A DNA stretch of 64,000 nucleotides from Planctomycetaceae bacterium (GCA_021732975.1 JAKFWC010000022.1:62001-126000); one strand, 5' to 3'; counted from the stretch's first letter, positions 17,053 to 26,483 are shown. The notes: a model not told the origin generated them from the letters alone. Program-made: numbers and translations.

Positions 17053-19392
17053 CTACCGCACGCCCACTGGTTGCAGCGGGCATTTGCTGGCGATGAAACT
17101 TTCCTGTCGACCGTCGTCCGCGAATTCCACTTTGAGGATGCGGTTTCGCGCATAACCCTCGGACATCTCGATGACGGTTCCTAATCCATATCTCGGATGT
17201 CGCACCGCCATCCCGACACGAAAACCCAAGGGCACGTCCGCCGGGCGCGAAGTCCCCGCTTCGAGCGCCGCTCCGGTGGTCAATCGCGGCAGGATCGATT
17301 TCAACGCGGCCAGTTTCGGCGACGGGGCCGCGAGCCGGTCAGCCACATCGACTTCCTGCGACTCCTCCTCGTGCGACCACGAACCAATGCCGCGCGTGCA
17401 GTCCACGTTCGTGAACGGCATCTCATTGAGGAAATCGCTGGGAATTGTCGACAACTCGCGACCGTGGACATCCCGTCGGCAGGTGTGCGTCATCACCAGA
17501 TGATGCTCAGCGCGCGTGATGCCGACGAACAACAGTCGGCGTTCTTCCTCAATTTCCTTCGGCTCATAATTTCGCAGTGACCGTTCGTGAGGAATGAGGT
17601 TCTGCTCGACGCCGATGATGTAGACGCACGGGAATTCCAATCCTTTTGCGGCATGCAAGGTCATCAACGTGACGGCCCCGAGATCGGTTTCGATGCCATC
17701 GAGGTCTTGCGCGAGGCTCGCCGTTTCGAGGAAGCCGCCGAGTGAGGATTCATCGCCCCCGGTTTCATCGTAATGCCGCGCGGCGCTGATGAGTTCATCG
17801 ACGTTGCTCTTACGCTGCAGATCTTCTTCCGATTGCAACGGCGCGTCGTGTCCATAGCGCGTGCGGCTGACGATCTCGACCAGCGTTTCCGCCACGGGGC
17901 CGTAGGACTTCGCCGCAAATTCGTCGATCAAGCCTGCAAACTGTTGCAATGCGGTGACGGCCCGCTTGGATAAACCGGGAATCTGATCGGCGCACCGCGC
18001 AGCGTCCAACAGCGGGACCGACGCGGAATCGGCCCATTTGATCAACTTTCCTTCGGTCGTCTTGCCGATTCCCCGCGGCGGCGTATTCACCACGCGCAGA
18101 AACGCCATGCGGTCACGTGGGTTATCGATGATCCGCAAATACCCAATCAAATCCTTGACTTCGGAACGCTCATAAAACGCGACTCCAGCCGCGACCTGAT
18201 ACGGCACGCGCGCCCGAGCCATCGCCGTTTCCAACGACCGCGACAATGCATTCACGCGGTAAAACACGGCGAAATCCGACCATCGTCGGTCCCCCGCTTC
18301 CACCTGCTGGCGAATGTCAGCAGCAATTCCTTCTGCTTCCTCACGGCCATTGAGAAACAACCGCAACTCGACTTCGGGCCCGGATGCATTATCCGTCCGC
18401 AGCACTTTCACTTTGCGTTGTTTGTTGTGGGCGATGAGCGCATCCGCGGTCCGCAGAATCTCCGGTGTGCTGCGAAAATTTTCTTCGAGCCGAATCACAG
18501 CGACCTGTGGAAAGTCCCGTTCAAACCGCAGGATGTTTTCGATCTGGGCTCCGCGCCAGCCGTAGATCGACTGATCGGGATCGCCGGTCGCACACAGGTT
18601 CGGATGAATCTGCGACAGCGCCGCAACAATCTGATACTGCGCGCGATTCGTATCCTGATACTCGTCGACCAGAATGAACCGGAAGCGCTGATCCCACTCG
18701 GCCCGCAGGTCGTCCTGTTCTTGTAACAACAGCGCGACATGCACCAGCAGGTCGTCGAAATCGACCGCGTTCGCCTCGATCAATCGCTGCTGGTACTTCG
18801 GATAAACCCGCGCGACCACCGCTTCCATGTGGTTGCCCACGCGTTCCTCGAACCGGGCTTTGAACGTCTCGGGCGTGATCAGTTCGTTCTTCACCTGACT
18901 GATCTGCCAGCCGATTTTGTTGGGCGGGAAATGCGTCGCATCGATATCTTCATCGTGCAGCACCTGCTTGAGCAACCGCTGCTGATCCGACGTATCGAAG
19001 ATCGAAAAATTCGGCTGCAACCCGACCGCTTCGCCCCGTTCGCGCAGCAGTCGCGCACAAAATTTGTGGAACGTGGTGACCCACATGCGGCGACCGGGAA
19101 GCAACCGCTCGACGCGCTCGGCCATTTCGCGGGCGGCTTTGTTGGTGAACGTGATCGCGAGGATTTCCCAAGGCGCGACACCGCGCTCCACCAGCCGGGC
19201 AATCCGCCGGGTAATCACCCGCGTCTTTCCCGACCCCGGCCCGGCGAGGACCAGGAGTGGCCCCTCAAAGTGCTCGACCGCCGCCCGCTGACTCGGCGTT
19301 AAATCATCCCCACCCACAATCCGCGAACTCCTTTTCGCCCTACATCCATCGACCGCGGCATACCGGTTCCGGGAAGCGAGCTGATTAATCAT
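17053..19392 (-). CDS. pcrA: ATP-dependent DNA helicase PcrA/UvrD
   Basis: This SF1A helicase has about 779 residues from ATG 19392. The longer in-frame extension crosses an inverted repeat and was not used. Motifs are in order: Q-motif LTPSQRAAV, Walker A AGPGSGKTR, TFTNKAAREM, DEYQDTN (Walker B), ATGDPDQSIYGWRGA, LEENFRSTPEIL, the late LMTLHAAKGLEFPCVYIIGVEQ and VGITRAEHHL. The C-terminus (VGMAVRHPRYGLGTVIEMSEG) is the Tudor-like domain that in PcrA contacts RNA polymerase. It unwinds DNA 3' to 5' in nucleotide excision and mismatch repair and in clearing stalled complexes. Confidence 0.95.
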   Translation of the reverse strand: MINQLASRNRYAAVDGCRAKRSSRIVGGDDLTPSQRAAVEHFEGPLLVLAGPGSGKTRVITRRIARLVERGVAPWEILAITFTNKAAREMAERVERLLPGRRMWVTTFHKFCARLLRERGEAVGLQPNFSIFDTSDQQRLLKQVLHDEDIDATHFPPNKIGWQISQVKNELITPETFKARFEERVGNHMEAVVARVYPKYQQRLIEANAVDFDDLLVHVALLLQEQDDLRAEWDQRFRFILVDEYQDTNRAQYQIVAALSQIHPNLCATGDPDQSIYGWRGAQIENILRFERDFPQVAVIRLEENFRSTPEILRTADALIAHNKQRKVKVLRTDNASGPEVELRLFLNGREEAEGIAADIRQQVEAGDRRWSDFAVFYRVNALSRSLETAMARARVPYQVAAGVAFYERSEVKDLIGYLRIIDNPRDRMAFLRVVNTPPRGIGKTTEGKLIKWADSASVPLLDAARCADQIPGLSKRAVTALQQFAGLIDEFAAKSYGPVAETLVEIVSRTRYGHDAPLQSEEDLQRKSNVDELISAARHYDETGGDESSLGGFLETASLAQDLDGIETDLGAVTLMTLHAAKGLEFPCVYIIGVEQNLIPHERSLRNYEPKEIEEERRLLFVGITRAEHHLVMTHTCRRDVHGRELSTIPSDFLNEMPFTNVDCTRGIGSWSHEEESQEVDVADRLAAPSPKLAALKSILPRLTTGAALEAGTSRPADVPLGFRVGMAVRHPRYGLGTVIEMSEGYARNRILKVEFADDGRQESFIASKCPLQPVGVR

Positions 19393-19432
19393 ACCATGTT
19401 GACGGGATGGACGCTGAGAAGTGGTTCGATCC

Positions 19433-19499
19433 CAGCCCGGAGCGCAAGCGACGGCTGTCTTTCCCACATCCGGCCGGCCGTCGCTTGCGCTCCGGGCTG
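19433..19499. repeat. Palindromic repeat, CCGGAGCG..AGCGACGG family
   Basis: The arms at 19433-19454 and 19478-19499 are perfect 22-bp complements around a 23-base centre. The element lies between the divergent helicase and Ntn-hydrolase genes. Related arms occur at 23902, 25814 and 29665. Confidence 0.85.
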
Positions 19500-19599
19500 A
19501 GACGGAGGCATCATCGAGAGTTCGTGCCGACCGTTGACAACGCCCGCTGACACCGGCACGCTGCATCTTCTTATTCTTGACAATGGTGAGCGTACCGCA

Positions 19600-20748
19600 A
19601 TGTCGACCGTTCCCGCCGAGACTGTTCCTCCTGCATCTGTGAAGCCGCCCCGTTGGAAACGCCGTCTCGCTTGGGCGGCGGGATCAATTCTGCTCATGCT
19701 GGGAGTGGCCGCCTACTCGCTCAAGGATTACGTCCGCACTCTGCAATCGCTGCGAAAGGTGCCGGGGGCGAATGCGTATGTGATGGATTACTACGTCGAT
19801 TATCACATCGACGAAATCCGCACGCGCGGCATCGACATCGACAACATTCAGGACAGCCTGATCGAGACGTTGTTTCCCGACTTCGTAGCGCCGATGGCGA
19901 AAGGAATCAAACGGCGATATCTCCCCGACGACATTACCACCGAACCCGTGACGCATCATTGTTCGACGGTCGCGCTGCGATCCAACAACGGCGAGGTGTT
20001 CTTCGGCCGCAATTTCGACTGGCATCACGACGCCTGTCTCATCTTGCGCGTCCACGACCGTCAAGGTGTGGCATCGCTCAGTGTGCTCGATCTGAAATAC
20101 CTCAATCTCGACCGGACCGATCTGGATCAGACCAGCTTGTTCGAGCGCGTGCCGCTGCTCTTTGCCCCGTACTATCTGATGGACGGCATGAACCGGTATG
20201 GCGTCGCGGTCGCGGATATGTCGGTGGAAGCGCAGCCGCCAAATGAACCGGGCAAGCCGACGATCATTCTGTCGACGCTGATGCGGTTGATGCTCGATCG
20301 CGCGAAGACCGCCGACGAAGCCGTCGCGATGGTGAACGAGTTCAACATCCATTTCGTCGACACGCGCGAACACCTCATGATCGCCGACGCCACTGGACAG
20401 TTTCGAGTGATCGAATTCATCAATGGCAAGACCGTGGTCACGAAGCCCGCTCACTCCTGGCAGATCAGCACGAATCATCTGCTGGCGGATCAATCCGAAG
20501 CGGACAACGACCAGCAATGTTCGCGGTATCGCACGGGTTCGGACCTGGCCGAAAGCTTGGGCGACGCGGTGACAATCGATGACGCCGTACGGGTCACAAA
20601 GAGCATGTCAGTGGAAGGGTTCACCATGTGGTCGAGCATCTTCAACCTGACGACGGGTGAAGCGAGTATTCGCTACAAGGGACATGATGTGGAGTATCGG
20701 GACCAACTCAAGATGATCGGTACCACCGCGACATCCGCCAAGCCATGA
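19600..20748 (+). CDS. Membrane-anchored Ntn-hydrolase, C45/NAAA-like acyltransferase-amidase
   Basis: This 382-residue protein from ATG 19600 has an N-terminal membrane anchor (RLAWAAGSILLMLGVAAYSL) and then a domain like the C45 autoproteolytic acyltransferase/acid amidase group. The presumed nucleophile is Cys121 in HHCSTVALRSNNGEV, followed by the family signature FFGRNFDWHHD. In such enzymes the bond before Cys is cut to expose the N-terminal nucleophile. Other family-like stretches are GMNRYGVAVADMS and the late ISTNHLLAD. It probably hydrolyses or transfers an amide-linked acyl group outside the cytoplasmic membrane; the substrate is unknown. Its stop overlaps the start of the next gene (ATGA). 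Confidence 0.75.
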   Translation: MSTVPAETVPPASVKPPRWKRRLAWAAGSILLMLGVAAYSLKDYVRTLQSLRKVPGANAYVMDYYVDYHIDEIRTRGIDIDNIQDSLIETLFPDFVAPMAKGIKRRYLPDDITTEPVTHHCSTVALRSNNGEVFFGRNFDWHHDACLILRVHDRQGVASLSVLDLKYLNLDRTDLDQTSLFERVPLLFAPYYLMDGMNRYGVAVADMSVEAQPPNEPGKPTIILSTLMRLMLDRAKTADEAVAMVNEFNIHFVDTREHLMIADATGQFRVIEFINGKTVVTKPAHSWQISTNHLLADQSEADNDQQCSRYRTGSDLAESLGDAVTIDDAVRVTKSMSVEGFTMWSSIFNLTTGEASIRYKGHDVEYRDQLKMIGTTATSAKP

Positions 20749-21701
20749 GTACCACAGTTGTGCGCCCGAAGAAACTAGCCGCGTTGGGCTGGCGATGGTG
20801 GGCTGCGCTATTCGGCGTCGGGGCGCTAATGACCGCGGCGGGGCGCTGGTGGTGGGTGTTTGACCTGTCGGCCCATTTCGTGCCATATCAGGCGCTGGGA
20901 TTACTGGTTTGCTCTGTAGGATTGTGGTGGCGACGTGACTGGTTGCCAGCCGTGCTGAGCACGTTGTGTCTCACGGGTTGCCTGATGTGGATCGTACCTT
21001 ATTACTGGCCACGGTCGGTTCCCTCGGAAGGAAATCGCGTCTCGTTGCGGGTCTGTAATGTCTTCTGCCACAACATGGAACCGGACCGTGTCATCGCTTT
21101 GCTGCGAGAATCGCCCACCGATGTTGTCGTCCTGCTGGAAGTCACATCCGAGTGGGCACAACGTTTTCAGGTGCTACGTGATGTTTATCCGCACATGCAG
21201 TTTCAGCCCGAGGCGGCCAGTTTCGGCATCGGCATCCTGTCACAAAAACCGTGGGCCAACCTCACTCACCGCAGCTTCGGTCGCCAGCAGCTACCCAGCT
21301 TAATTGTCGACTTTGAAATAGATGGCGAGCGCACATGGCAATTGATCGCCACGCATCCATTGCCGCCGATTTCGTCGTTCAAGGCAGCGTCGCGAGATGA
21401 ACAATTACAACGAGTGGCGACTTATTGTGCCGAACATGACGGCCCAATCGTTGTCGCGGGTGATTTGAACGCTTCGCCTTGGTCACATGCCTTTCGCAGC
21501 TTGTGCCACAATGGTGGCCTACGCGACAGCAGCTTGGGGCACGGCCTCAATCCGACATGGCCGACGTACGGTCCGTTCACGGTGATTCCGATCGATCACA
21601 TTCTGCCGAGTCGGGACATCGGTGTTGCCCGGCGACATGTCGAACGGGCTGTCGGTTCGGATCACCGGCCAGTGCGGGCGGAGTTGGTGTTCACTCCATA
21701 A
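20745..21701 (+). CDS. Membrane-anchored endonuclease/exonuclease/phosphatase family protein
   Basis: The ATG at 20745 overlaps the upstream stop. The 318-residue protein has three N-terminal membrane helices (about 15-32, 42-60 and 68-85), then an EEP catalytic domain: a Glu motif (VVVLLEVTSEW), IATHPLPP, GDLNASPWS, PIDHILPS and the final GSDHRPV. These supply the Mg-binding Glu, the Asn/Asp pair and the terminal Asp-His. EEP enzymes cleave phosphodiesters in nucleic acids, phosphoinositides or sphingomyelin; the membrane anchor and the linkage to an acid-amidase-like gene suggest a lipid or envelope substrate, which is inference. Confidence 0.85.
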   Translation: MSTTVVRPKKLAALGWRWWAALFGVGALMTAAGRWWWVFDLSAHFVPYQALGLLVCSVGLWWRRDWLPAVLSTLCLTGCLMWIVPYYWPRSVPSEGNRVSLRVCNVFCHNMEPDRVIALLRESPTDVVVLLEVTSEWAQRFQVLRDVYPHMQFQPEAASFGIGILSQKPWANLTHRSFGRQQLPSLIVDFEIDGERTWQLIATHPLPPISSFKAASRDEQLQRVATYCAEHDGPIVVAGDLNASPWSHAFRSLCHNGGLRDSSLGHGLNPTWPTYGPFTVIPIDHILPSRDIGVARRHVERAVGSDHRPVRAELVFTP

Positions 21702-21723
21702 CAGTAACACCGCTGCAAAAAGA

Positions 21724-21745
21724 CCCACGGATCAGAATCCGTGGG
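21724..21745. terminator. Bidirectional hairpin, CCCACGG family
   Basis: The 9-bp stem CCCACGGAT/ATCCGTGGG has loop CAGA. It lies between convergent genes ending at 21701 and 21752. An A-run precedes it, which becomes a T-run for the minus-strand gene. Confidence 0.8.
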
Positions 21746-21751
21746 CTTCTA

Positions 21752-23827
21752 TCACGCGGCGCGGCGGGCTTGTTGGGCGGCGGCGAGTGTGGCGTAGGGG
21801 GGGCAGGTTCGCAACAGGTCCGCGTGCGATCCCACGGCGAGCACTTGTCCCTGATCCATCACCACCACTTTCGTCACCAATGCCTGCAATGCGGCCGGCA
21901 TCGCATGGGTGATGATGAACGTGGTGCGACCGCGAACAAACGGAGCGAGAGCTTCGTAAATCAGTCGTTCACTTTGGGCATCAATTGCCGAAGTGGCTTC
22001 ATCGAGCACGAGGATCGCCGGATCGCGGAGCATCGCGCGGGCCAAGGCCACCCGCTGCCGTTGTCCGCCGGAAAGGCGTTGGCCTTTCTCGCCGACGGGC
22101 GTATCCAACCCTTGGGGCCATGCTGCGACGAAGTCCATCACGTGGGCACGGCGGGCCACGTCTTCAATTTGTGATCGTGTGGCATGCGGACTGCCGAACG
22201 CGATATTTTGGGCGAGCGTTTGATCGAACAGCAACGACTCCTGCGGCACCCAGCCGAGTTGGCTCCGCAGCGATGAAAGCGACATCGCGCGGACATCGAC
22301 ACCGTCGATGCGCAACGTCCCCTGTTGGGGATCGAAGAAGCGGGGGAGCATGCCGACGAGGGTCGATTTGCCGCAACCGTTACCGCCGACCATCGCGACG
22401 ACATCACCGAACTCGATCCGCAGCGAAACGTCGTGGAGGGCGGGATCGCGCACGGATGTATCATCCGCCGCATGATAGGCAAAGGTGACGCGGTCGAATT
22501 CGATCGCCTGATGATGCCGTTCGGCCGTCACCGGTTCGGCACTTGAGTTCAGCAGCGGCTTGCGGTCCATCCAGGCAAGAACACGATCGCATGCCGCAAA
22601 CGATTTCTTCAGCTTGGAAAAAACGCTCGACAATTTGCGGGCGGGATCGAGCACGCTGGCCAGCAACGTGTAAAGCATCGCCAGTTCCGCAATGTCCATC
22701 GGCGCCGCGGTCAGCTGCACGCCCCAGATGCTCGTCTTCTGCCGCAGCACGAGATACGCCCCCGGCAGAATCGCCAGACAGGCCGCGGTGACACCGAGCA
22801 TTTCCACCGTCGGGTTGACCAGCGCATCGATGCGATTGATCTGCATCGCTTTGCGGAAATAGTCGCGGCTTTCGGCATTGAGCTGCCGCCGATGCCAGCG
22901 AGCATTGCCGTAAGCGGCGACAACCCGCAACGAACCGAGCGTTTCCTGAATCACGGCATACAACCGGGCGACGGTTTCCATCTGTCGGCGACTGGCTCGC
23001 TTCAAACGCTTGCCAAAGTGCGAAAAGACGAGTGCGCCGAGTGGTGCGCAGATCAATGACAACAACGTCAGCCGCCAGTTGATCGCAAACGCGGACGCCA
23101 GACATGCCCCGGCTTTAAGCGGTTCCAGTGCGATCTTCCCGCCAAGGAGTGTGAGTCCCTGCGCGATGCCGGTGAGATCGTTGGTAAACCGCGACATCAG
23201 TGCGGGGGTGCCCTCGACACCGAGCGTCTGGGCATCCAGTTCGAGCGTGGTCCGGAACATCTTCGTGCGCAGCGACCGCATCGACCGTTGCACAACCATG
23301 CCGATCCAGATTTCCTGCAAATAGACGGCGAATCCGTGCAGCGATGATACGATCAGCAACGAAACGAACAGCAACGCGAGCGTCTGAAAGCGATCTTCGG
23401 GCAGCAGCGGAATCAGGTAGTGCTGGAGTTGGCGGTTCCACCATTCATCGCGCGCGGCCTGGCTGAGGTGCGACCGCGCCTTGGCACGTTCCTGCAGACG
23501 CTGTAGATAGATCTCACTGTCGCGATCTTCTCGCGCGTCCATCGCCGCGAGATCGACATCAATTGTGACGAGCTGCGCCGTGAGCTGGTCTGACTTTTTC
23601 TGAACATCCTCGATTCGCCCGGCGACGTATTCCCCAATGCTCTGCTGCTGCATCAAGACTTTGGTAATGGGGAACGTGAGCAAGAGCGCACCAGCCCACA
23701 ACCCGGACGCAGCCACCGCCGCGATCAAAGCCACCACCAACTGACGACGATGCGGCCGCACGAATGGCCAGAATTTTAACAAACGATCCAACCCGGCACT
23801 TCCTTGTGACGAATTCCCTCGGGACAC
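21752..23827 (-). CDS. ABC exporter with fused membrane and ATPase domains (MsbA-like)
   Basis: This 691-residue half-transporter has an N-terminal six-helix membrane domain with a long periplasmic loop after helix 1 (about residues 60-130), followed by an ATPase domain. Motifs are Walker A GGNGCGKST, Q-loop LGWVPQESLLFDQTL, signature LSGGQRQR, Walker B AILVLDEATSAID and H-loop ITHAM. It probably works as a homodimer exporting a lipid, drug or peptide. The GTG start at 23827 has no clear ribosome binding site; TTG at 23788 has AGGAA upstream and would remove 13 residues. The gene ends against a bidirectional hairpin. Confidence 0.9.
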   Translation of the reverse strand: MSRGNSSQGSAGLDRLLKFWPFVRPHRRQLVVALIAAVAASGLWAGALLLTFPITKVLMQQQSIGEYVAGRIEDVQKKSDQLTAQLVTIDVDLAAMDAREDRDSEIYLQRLQERAKARSHLSQAARDEWWNRQLQHYLIPLLPEDRFQTLALLFVSLLIVSSLHGFAVYLQEIWIGMVVQRSMRSLRTKMFRTTLELDAQTLGVEGTPALMSRFTNDLTGIAQGLTLLGGKIALEPLKAGACLASAFAINWRLTLLSLICAPLGALVFSHFGKRLKRASRRQMETVARLYAVIQETLGSLRVVAAYGNARWHRRQLNAESRDYFRKAMQINRIDALVNPTVEMLGVTAACLAILPGAYLVLRQKTSIWGVQLTAAPMDIAELAMLYTLLASVLDPARKLSSVFSKLKKSFAACDRVLAWMDRKPLLNSSAEPVTAERHHQAIEFDRVTFAYHAADDTSVRDPALHDVSLRIEFGDVVAMVGGNGCGKSTLVGMLPRFFDPQQGTLRIDGVDVRAMSLSSLRSQLGWVPQESLLFDQTLAQNIAFGSPHATRSQIEDVARRAHVMDFVAAWPQGLDTPVGEKGQRLSGGQRQRVALARAMLRDPAILVLDEATSAIDAQSERLIYEALAPFVRGRTTFIITHAMPAALQALVTKVVVMDQGQVLAVGSHADLLRTCPPYATLAAAQQARRAA

Positions 23828-23901
23828 CGGGAATTAGACCGAACCGAACCAGTTGGGTCCAGAGGAGTTGCGGAACCGGACCGCAGGGCTTCCTGGTGTT
23901 T

Positions 23902-23995
23902 ACGAGCCGGAAGCGGGAGCGACGGATATTCACAGGGCGGGTTTCGCCATGAATTCAAAATCGGGAGAGGTCCGTCGCTCCCGCTTCCGGCTCGT
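23902..23995. repeat. Palindromic repeat, CCGGAAGCG..AGCGACGG family
   Basis: The perfect 25-bp arms at 23902-23926 and 23971-23995 flank a 44-base centre. It lies between the minus-strand genes at 24018-25031 and 21752-23827 and could fold into a long stable hairpin in the transcript. Confidence 0.85.
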
Positions 23996-24017
23996 TGCGC
24001 CGTGGTGAGAAAGTCGT

Positions 24018-25031
24018 CTAACGACTTCCGTCGACCTTCAGCGATGCCGCCCGAATCGGTGTGGCCGCCGATTCTTCACTGGCAACAGAACGCCGCAGTG
24101 GTGCGAGGATTTCATCGACCGGCACCGGCTGCATGATCTCCATCGCCCGCTTTTCGGCCTGCGTCTGGGCGAGTTGCGCAACTCGCAGGAAGTCGGTCTT
24201 GTCAACTTCCTCGACATCCATTCGCCGGGCAATGGACTGCACCCATTCCGGATGCCGGATCATCGCCTGCGACATCAGATGCACATACAGCGACAACTGC
24301 TTGAAATTGCGATCGGCGATCGAGTAACTCAGCGGCGAAATCACTCGGGCCACGGTCTCCACGGTTTGTGACGGGAACTCGACGAACACATCGCCGAAGT
24401 GCTCAACCCGGGGGTGACCGAGGTTGTCCTTATAGAACCGCGACTGCAGCCGCATGATCGAACGGGCAATAATCGGTTTCGTCAGCAACGGGCTTTTGAA
24501 AGCTCCGTCACAGTAGATCAGCGTTTCCGTCGGAGTCGACTTCCAGACTTCGACGTGGCCGATCGAACCGTCACCGGCATCAGCGAAGTAGGCGTTGGGT
24601 CCGGTGCCACGCAGGGCGAGCCGTGAGATTTCCATCGCCCGCCAGGTGCTGACAGCGGTCACCGGATGCTTCAGCAGAAACTCGTACACGCCGGGATCGG
24701 TATCAAAGCCCAGCGTCGGCAAGCGGCGATACAAGCCCAGCCCGCGAATGACCGACTGGGCTTTCGCCCGCGCATCGGGGGTCAACTCGGCGAGGGGTAA
24801 TTCCTCGATGGCCGCCTTCCGCGTCACCACCGCCGAGGTGCCCGGGCGGACGTTCTGCAACGGGCGATAGTGGATCTCGTCGATGTCTTCCGCCGCGGCT
24901 CGCGATGTCGGCAGCAGACTGGAAGTCTTCCGCCCATCGTTCGCCCAACCGATGGTTGGCGCGATCAAGAGGAGCCAATACGCTCCCTGTCGCAGCCACG
25001 CAAGACGTGGCGCGTCCCCCCTGATGACCAT
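24018..25031 (-). CDS. Exported protein of unknown function
   Basis: This 337-residue protein has an N-terminal signal-like segment (AYWLLLIAPTIGWA, with possible cleavage after Ala). The mature region is mixed alpha/beta with no motif I recognise. Notable stretches are LGLYRRLPTLGFDTDPGVYEFL, a central WRAMEISRLALRGTGPNAYF, and YSIADRNFKQLSLYVHLMS. It resembles the conserved exported hypothetical proteins common in planctomycetes. The C-terminus is helical and charged. The start ATG has AAGGGA upstream. The gene stands alone on the minus strand, divergent from the CinA-like gene. No function can be given. Confidence 0.7.
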   Translation of the reverse strand: MVIRGDAPRLAWLRQGAYWLLLIAPTIGWANDGRKTSSLLPTSRAAAEDIDEIHYRPLQNVRPGTSAVVTRKAAIEELPLAELTPDARAKAQSVIRGLGLYRRLPTLGFDTDPGVYEFLLKHPVTAVSTWRAMEISRLALRGTGPNAYFADAGDGSIGHVEVWKSTPTETLIYCDGAFKSPLLTKPIIARSIMRLQSRFYKDNLGHPRVEHFGDVFVEFPSQTVETVARVISPLSYSIADRNFKQLSLYVHLMSQAMIRHPEWVQSIARRMDVEEVDKTDFLRVAQLAQTQAEKRAMEIMQPVPVDEILAPLRRSVASEESAATPIRAASLKVDGSR

Positions 25032-25293
25032 CCCGGTCCCTTCCCCCTCAGCCCGCGTAATGCCGGTCCCGCGGTCAGCGGTTCCGTCCTCGGCGATCTG
25101 ATCGGACTCGTGTGTGTCTGCGGTTGCGCAAGCCGACCGCGGTTCGTCGTGATGAGAACCCAGGCGGCGACCCCCCGGTCGTCCCCAACGGTCAAGTTTG
25201 CGATACAGGAACCATCGTCACAGTCGCTACAATCGGACCATGTCAAACCGCCCCGGTCTTGCGGGGGAGCCGAAGCCAGCGGAGTCCGGTGGA

Positions 25294-25803
25294 ATGAACG
25301 ACCCAGCTTTCGCAGCCGCCCTAGACCTTGCGACCGGACTTCGGGAAAAAGCCCTCAAGATCGTCTTTGCGGAGAGTTGCACGGCGGGACTGGCCTCGGC
25401 GACTTTAGCCCGAATTCCGGGGATTTCCGACCACCATTGCGGCTCGGCAGTGGTCTACCGGCTCGATACCAAGCACCATTGGATTGATGTCCCGGAAGCG
25501 TGGCTGATCAATCCCGGTCCAGTGAGTCGGGAAGTGGCCGAGGCGATGGCAACCGGTGTCCTGCAGAAAACGCCGGAAGCCGACATCGCGGCGGCGATCA
25601 CTGGCCACCTCGGACCGAACGCACCCGCTGGCATGGATGGCCTTATCTGGATGGCGGTTGCCGTGCGAAAAACGGCCGCGGTCACCACACGATCCGTCGT
25701 ATTGTCGACGGAAGCCAAGCATACGATGACGCTGCGGGAATCGCGTCAACACGAGGCTACGACAGCGCTGTTGCATTTCGCTGCGGAAAACGTTTCCAAG
25801 TAA
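25294..25803 (+). CDS. pncC: CinA C-terminal domain protein, NMN amidohydrolase type
   Basis: This 169-residue stand-alone CinA-C domain carries the signature FAESCTAGLASATLARIPGIS with the catalytic Ser-Cys region, then GSAVVYRLDTKHHWI and AAAITGHLGPNAP. Such proteins hydrolyse nicotinamide mononucleotide to nicotinate mononucleotide in pyridine-nucleotide recycling. ATG at 25294 (with GGTGGA just upstream) is preferred; ATG at 25240 would add 18 residues without homology. The N-terminal COG1058 domain of full CinA is absent. Confidence 0.88.
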   Translation: MNDPAFAAALDLATGLREKALKIVFAESCTAGLASATLARIPGISDHHCGSAVVYRLDTKHHWIDVPEAWLINPGPVSREVAEAMATGVLQKTPEADIAAAITGHLGPNAPAGMDGLIWMAVAVRKTAAVTTRSVVLSTEAKHTMTLRESRQHEATTALLHFAAENVSK

Positions 25804-25813
25804 ACGTCCGTCC

Positions 25814-25839
25814 CAGTCCGGAGCGCGAGCGACGGATGC
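25814..25839 (+). repeat. Single arm of the AGCGACGG repeat family
   Basis: CAGTCCGGAGCGCGAGCGAC and the following GGATG match one arm of the palindromes at 19433 and 23902. No complementary arm is found in the next 120 bases, so this is a solo or decayed copy. Confidence 0.5.
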
Positions 25840-25937
25840 CAATCCAACGGAAAAGTCGGGCATCCAGAGAATGTCGGGCTTCGGCAATGCGAACGAAGAT
25901 CATGACGACAGCCGGCGCTGGCGCTTCGGGCTCGTCA

Positions 25938-26483
25938 TCATTCTGTTTCAAGCCACACCGCATCGCGTTTCGATTCGGAACGAAACGAAGTTGGGAGCCA
26001 TGCGCGTTCAAAAAGTCGTTCCGCGGAACCGGCTTCCGGAGAGTTCGGTTTCGGGGGCGCTTCGAGTGTCGGCTCGGGCTTTGGCGGCGCGTCGAGCGGA
26101 TCGGCGGGAATCTCGGGCGTCTTCATGACCTCCGGTGGAGGGACCGGCTTCGACGGAGAAAGAATCCCTTGTAGCGGCACGGCTTGCGACGGATACACAT
26201 ACGGATGATTGGGCGGATAGTGCTGGCAATTGGCGTAGCCATACCAGATGCCCTGCTGGCAGCGGCACGGGCAGACTTTGCGATTGAACGACGACGAACA
26301 CCAATCCGGGCGACCAGCGCGAGAAACATCCCACGGCGGGTGATACCAGCGGTCCCAGTAGATATCGATGTCTGAGACGCAGTCGATGGTGTCGTGATAC
26401 TTTTCCATCGCGGGCATGCAACGGCAACCGGCTATCATTCCCAGCCAGCATGTCAGACCGACGAGTATCGCGGCGCGGACCAT
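25938..26483 (-). CDS. Cys- and Pro-rich lipoprotein of unknown function
   Basis: This 181-residue protein has a lipoprotein signal with lipobox MIAGC. The mature N-terminal half is unusual: eight cysteines in about 60 residues, including VCPCRC and neighbouring C-Q-Q and N-C-Q motifs, with many Trp and Tyr (DIDIYWDRWYHPPWD). The second half is a Pro/Glu-rich tail (PPPEVMKTPEIPADP). It resembles small planctomycete lipoproteins annotated as hypothetical. The cysteines could form disulfides or bind a metal. It lies upstream of nothing obvious; the next gene on this strand, metX, ends 136 bases before its start. Confidence 0.65.
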   Translation of the reverse strand: MVRAAILVGLTCWLGMIAGCRCMPAMEKYHDTIDCVSDIDIYWDRWYHPPWDVSRAGRPDWCSSSFNRKVCPCRCQQGIWYGYANCQHYPPNHPYVYPSQAVPLQGILSPSKPVPPPEVMKTPEIPADPLDAPPKPEPTLEAPPKPNSPEAGSAERLFERAWLPTSFRSESKRDAVWLETE

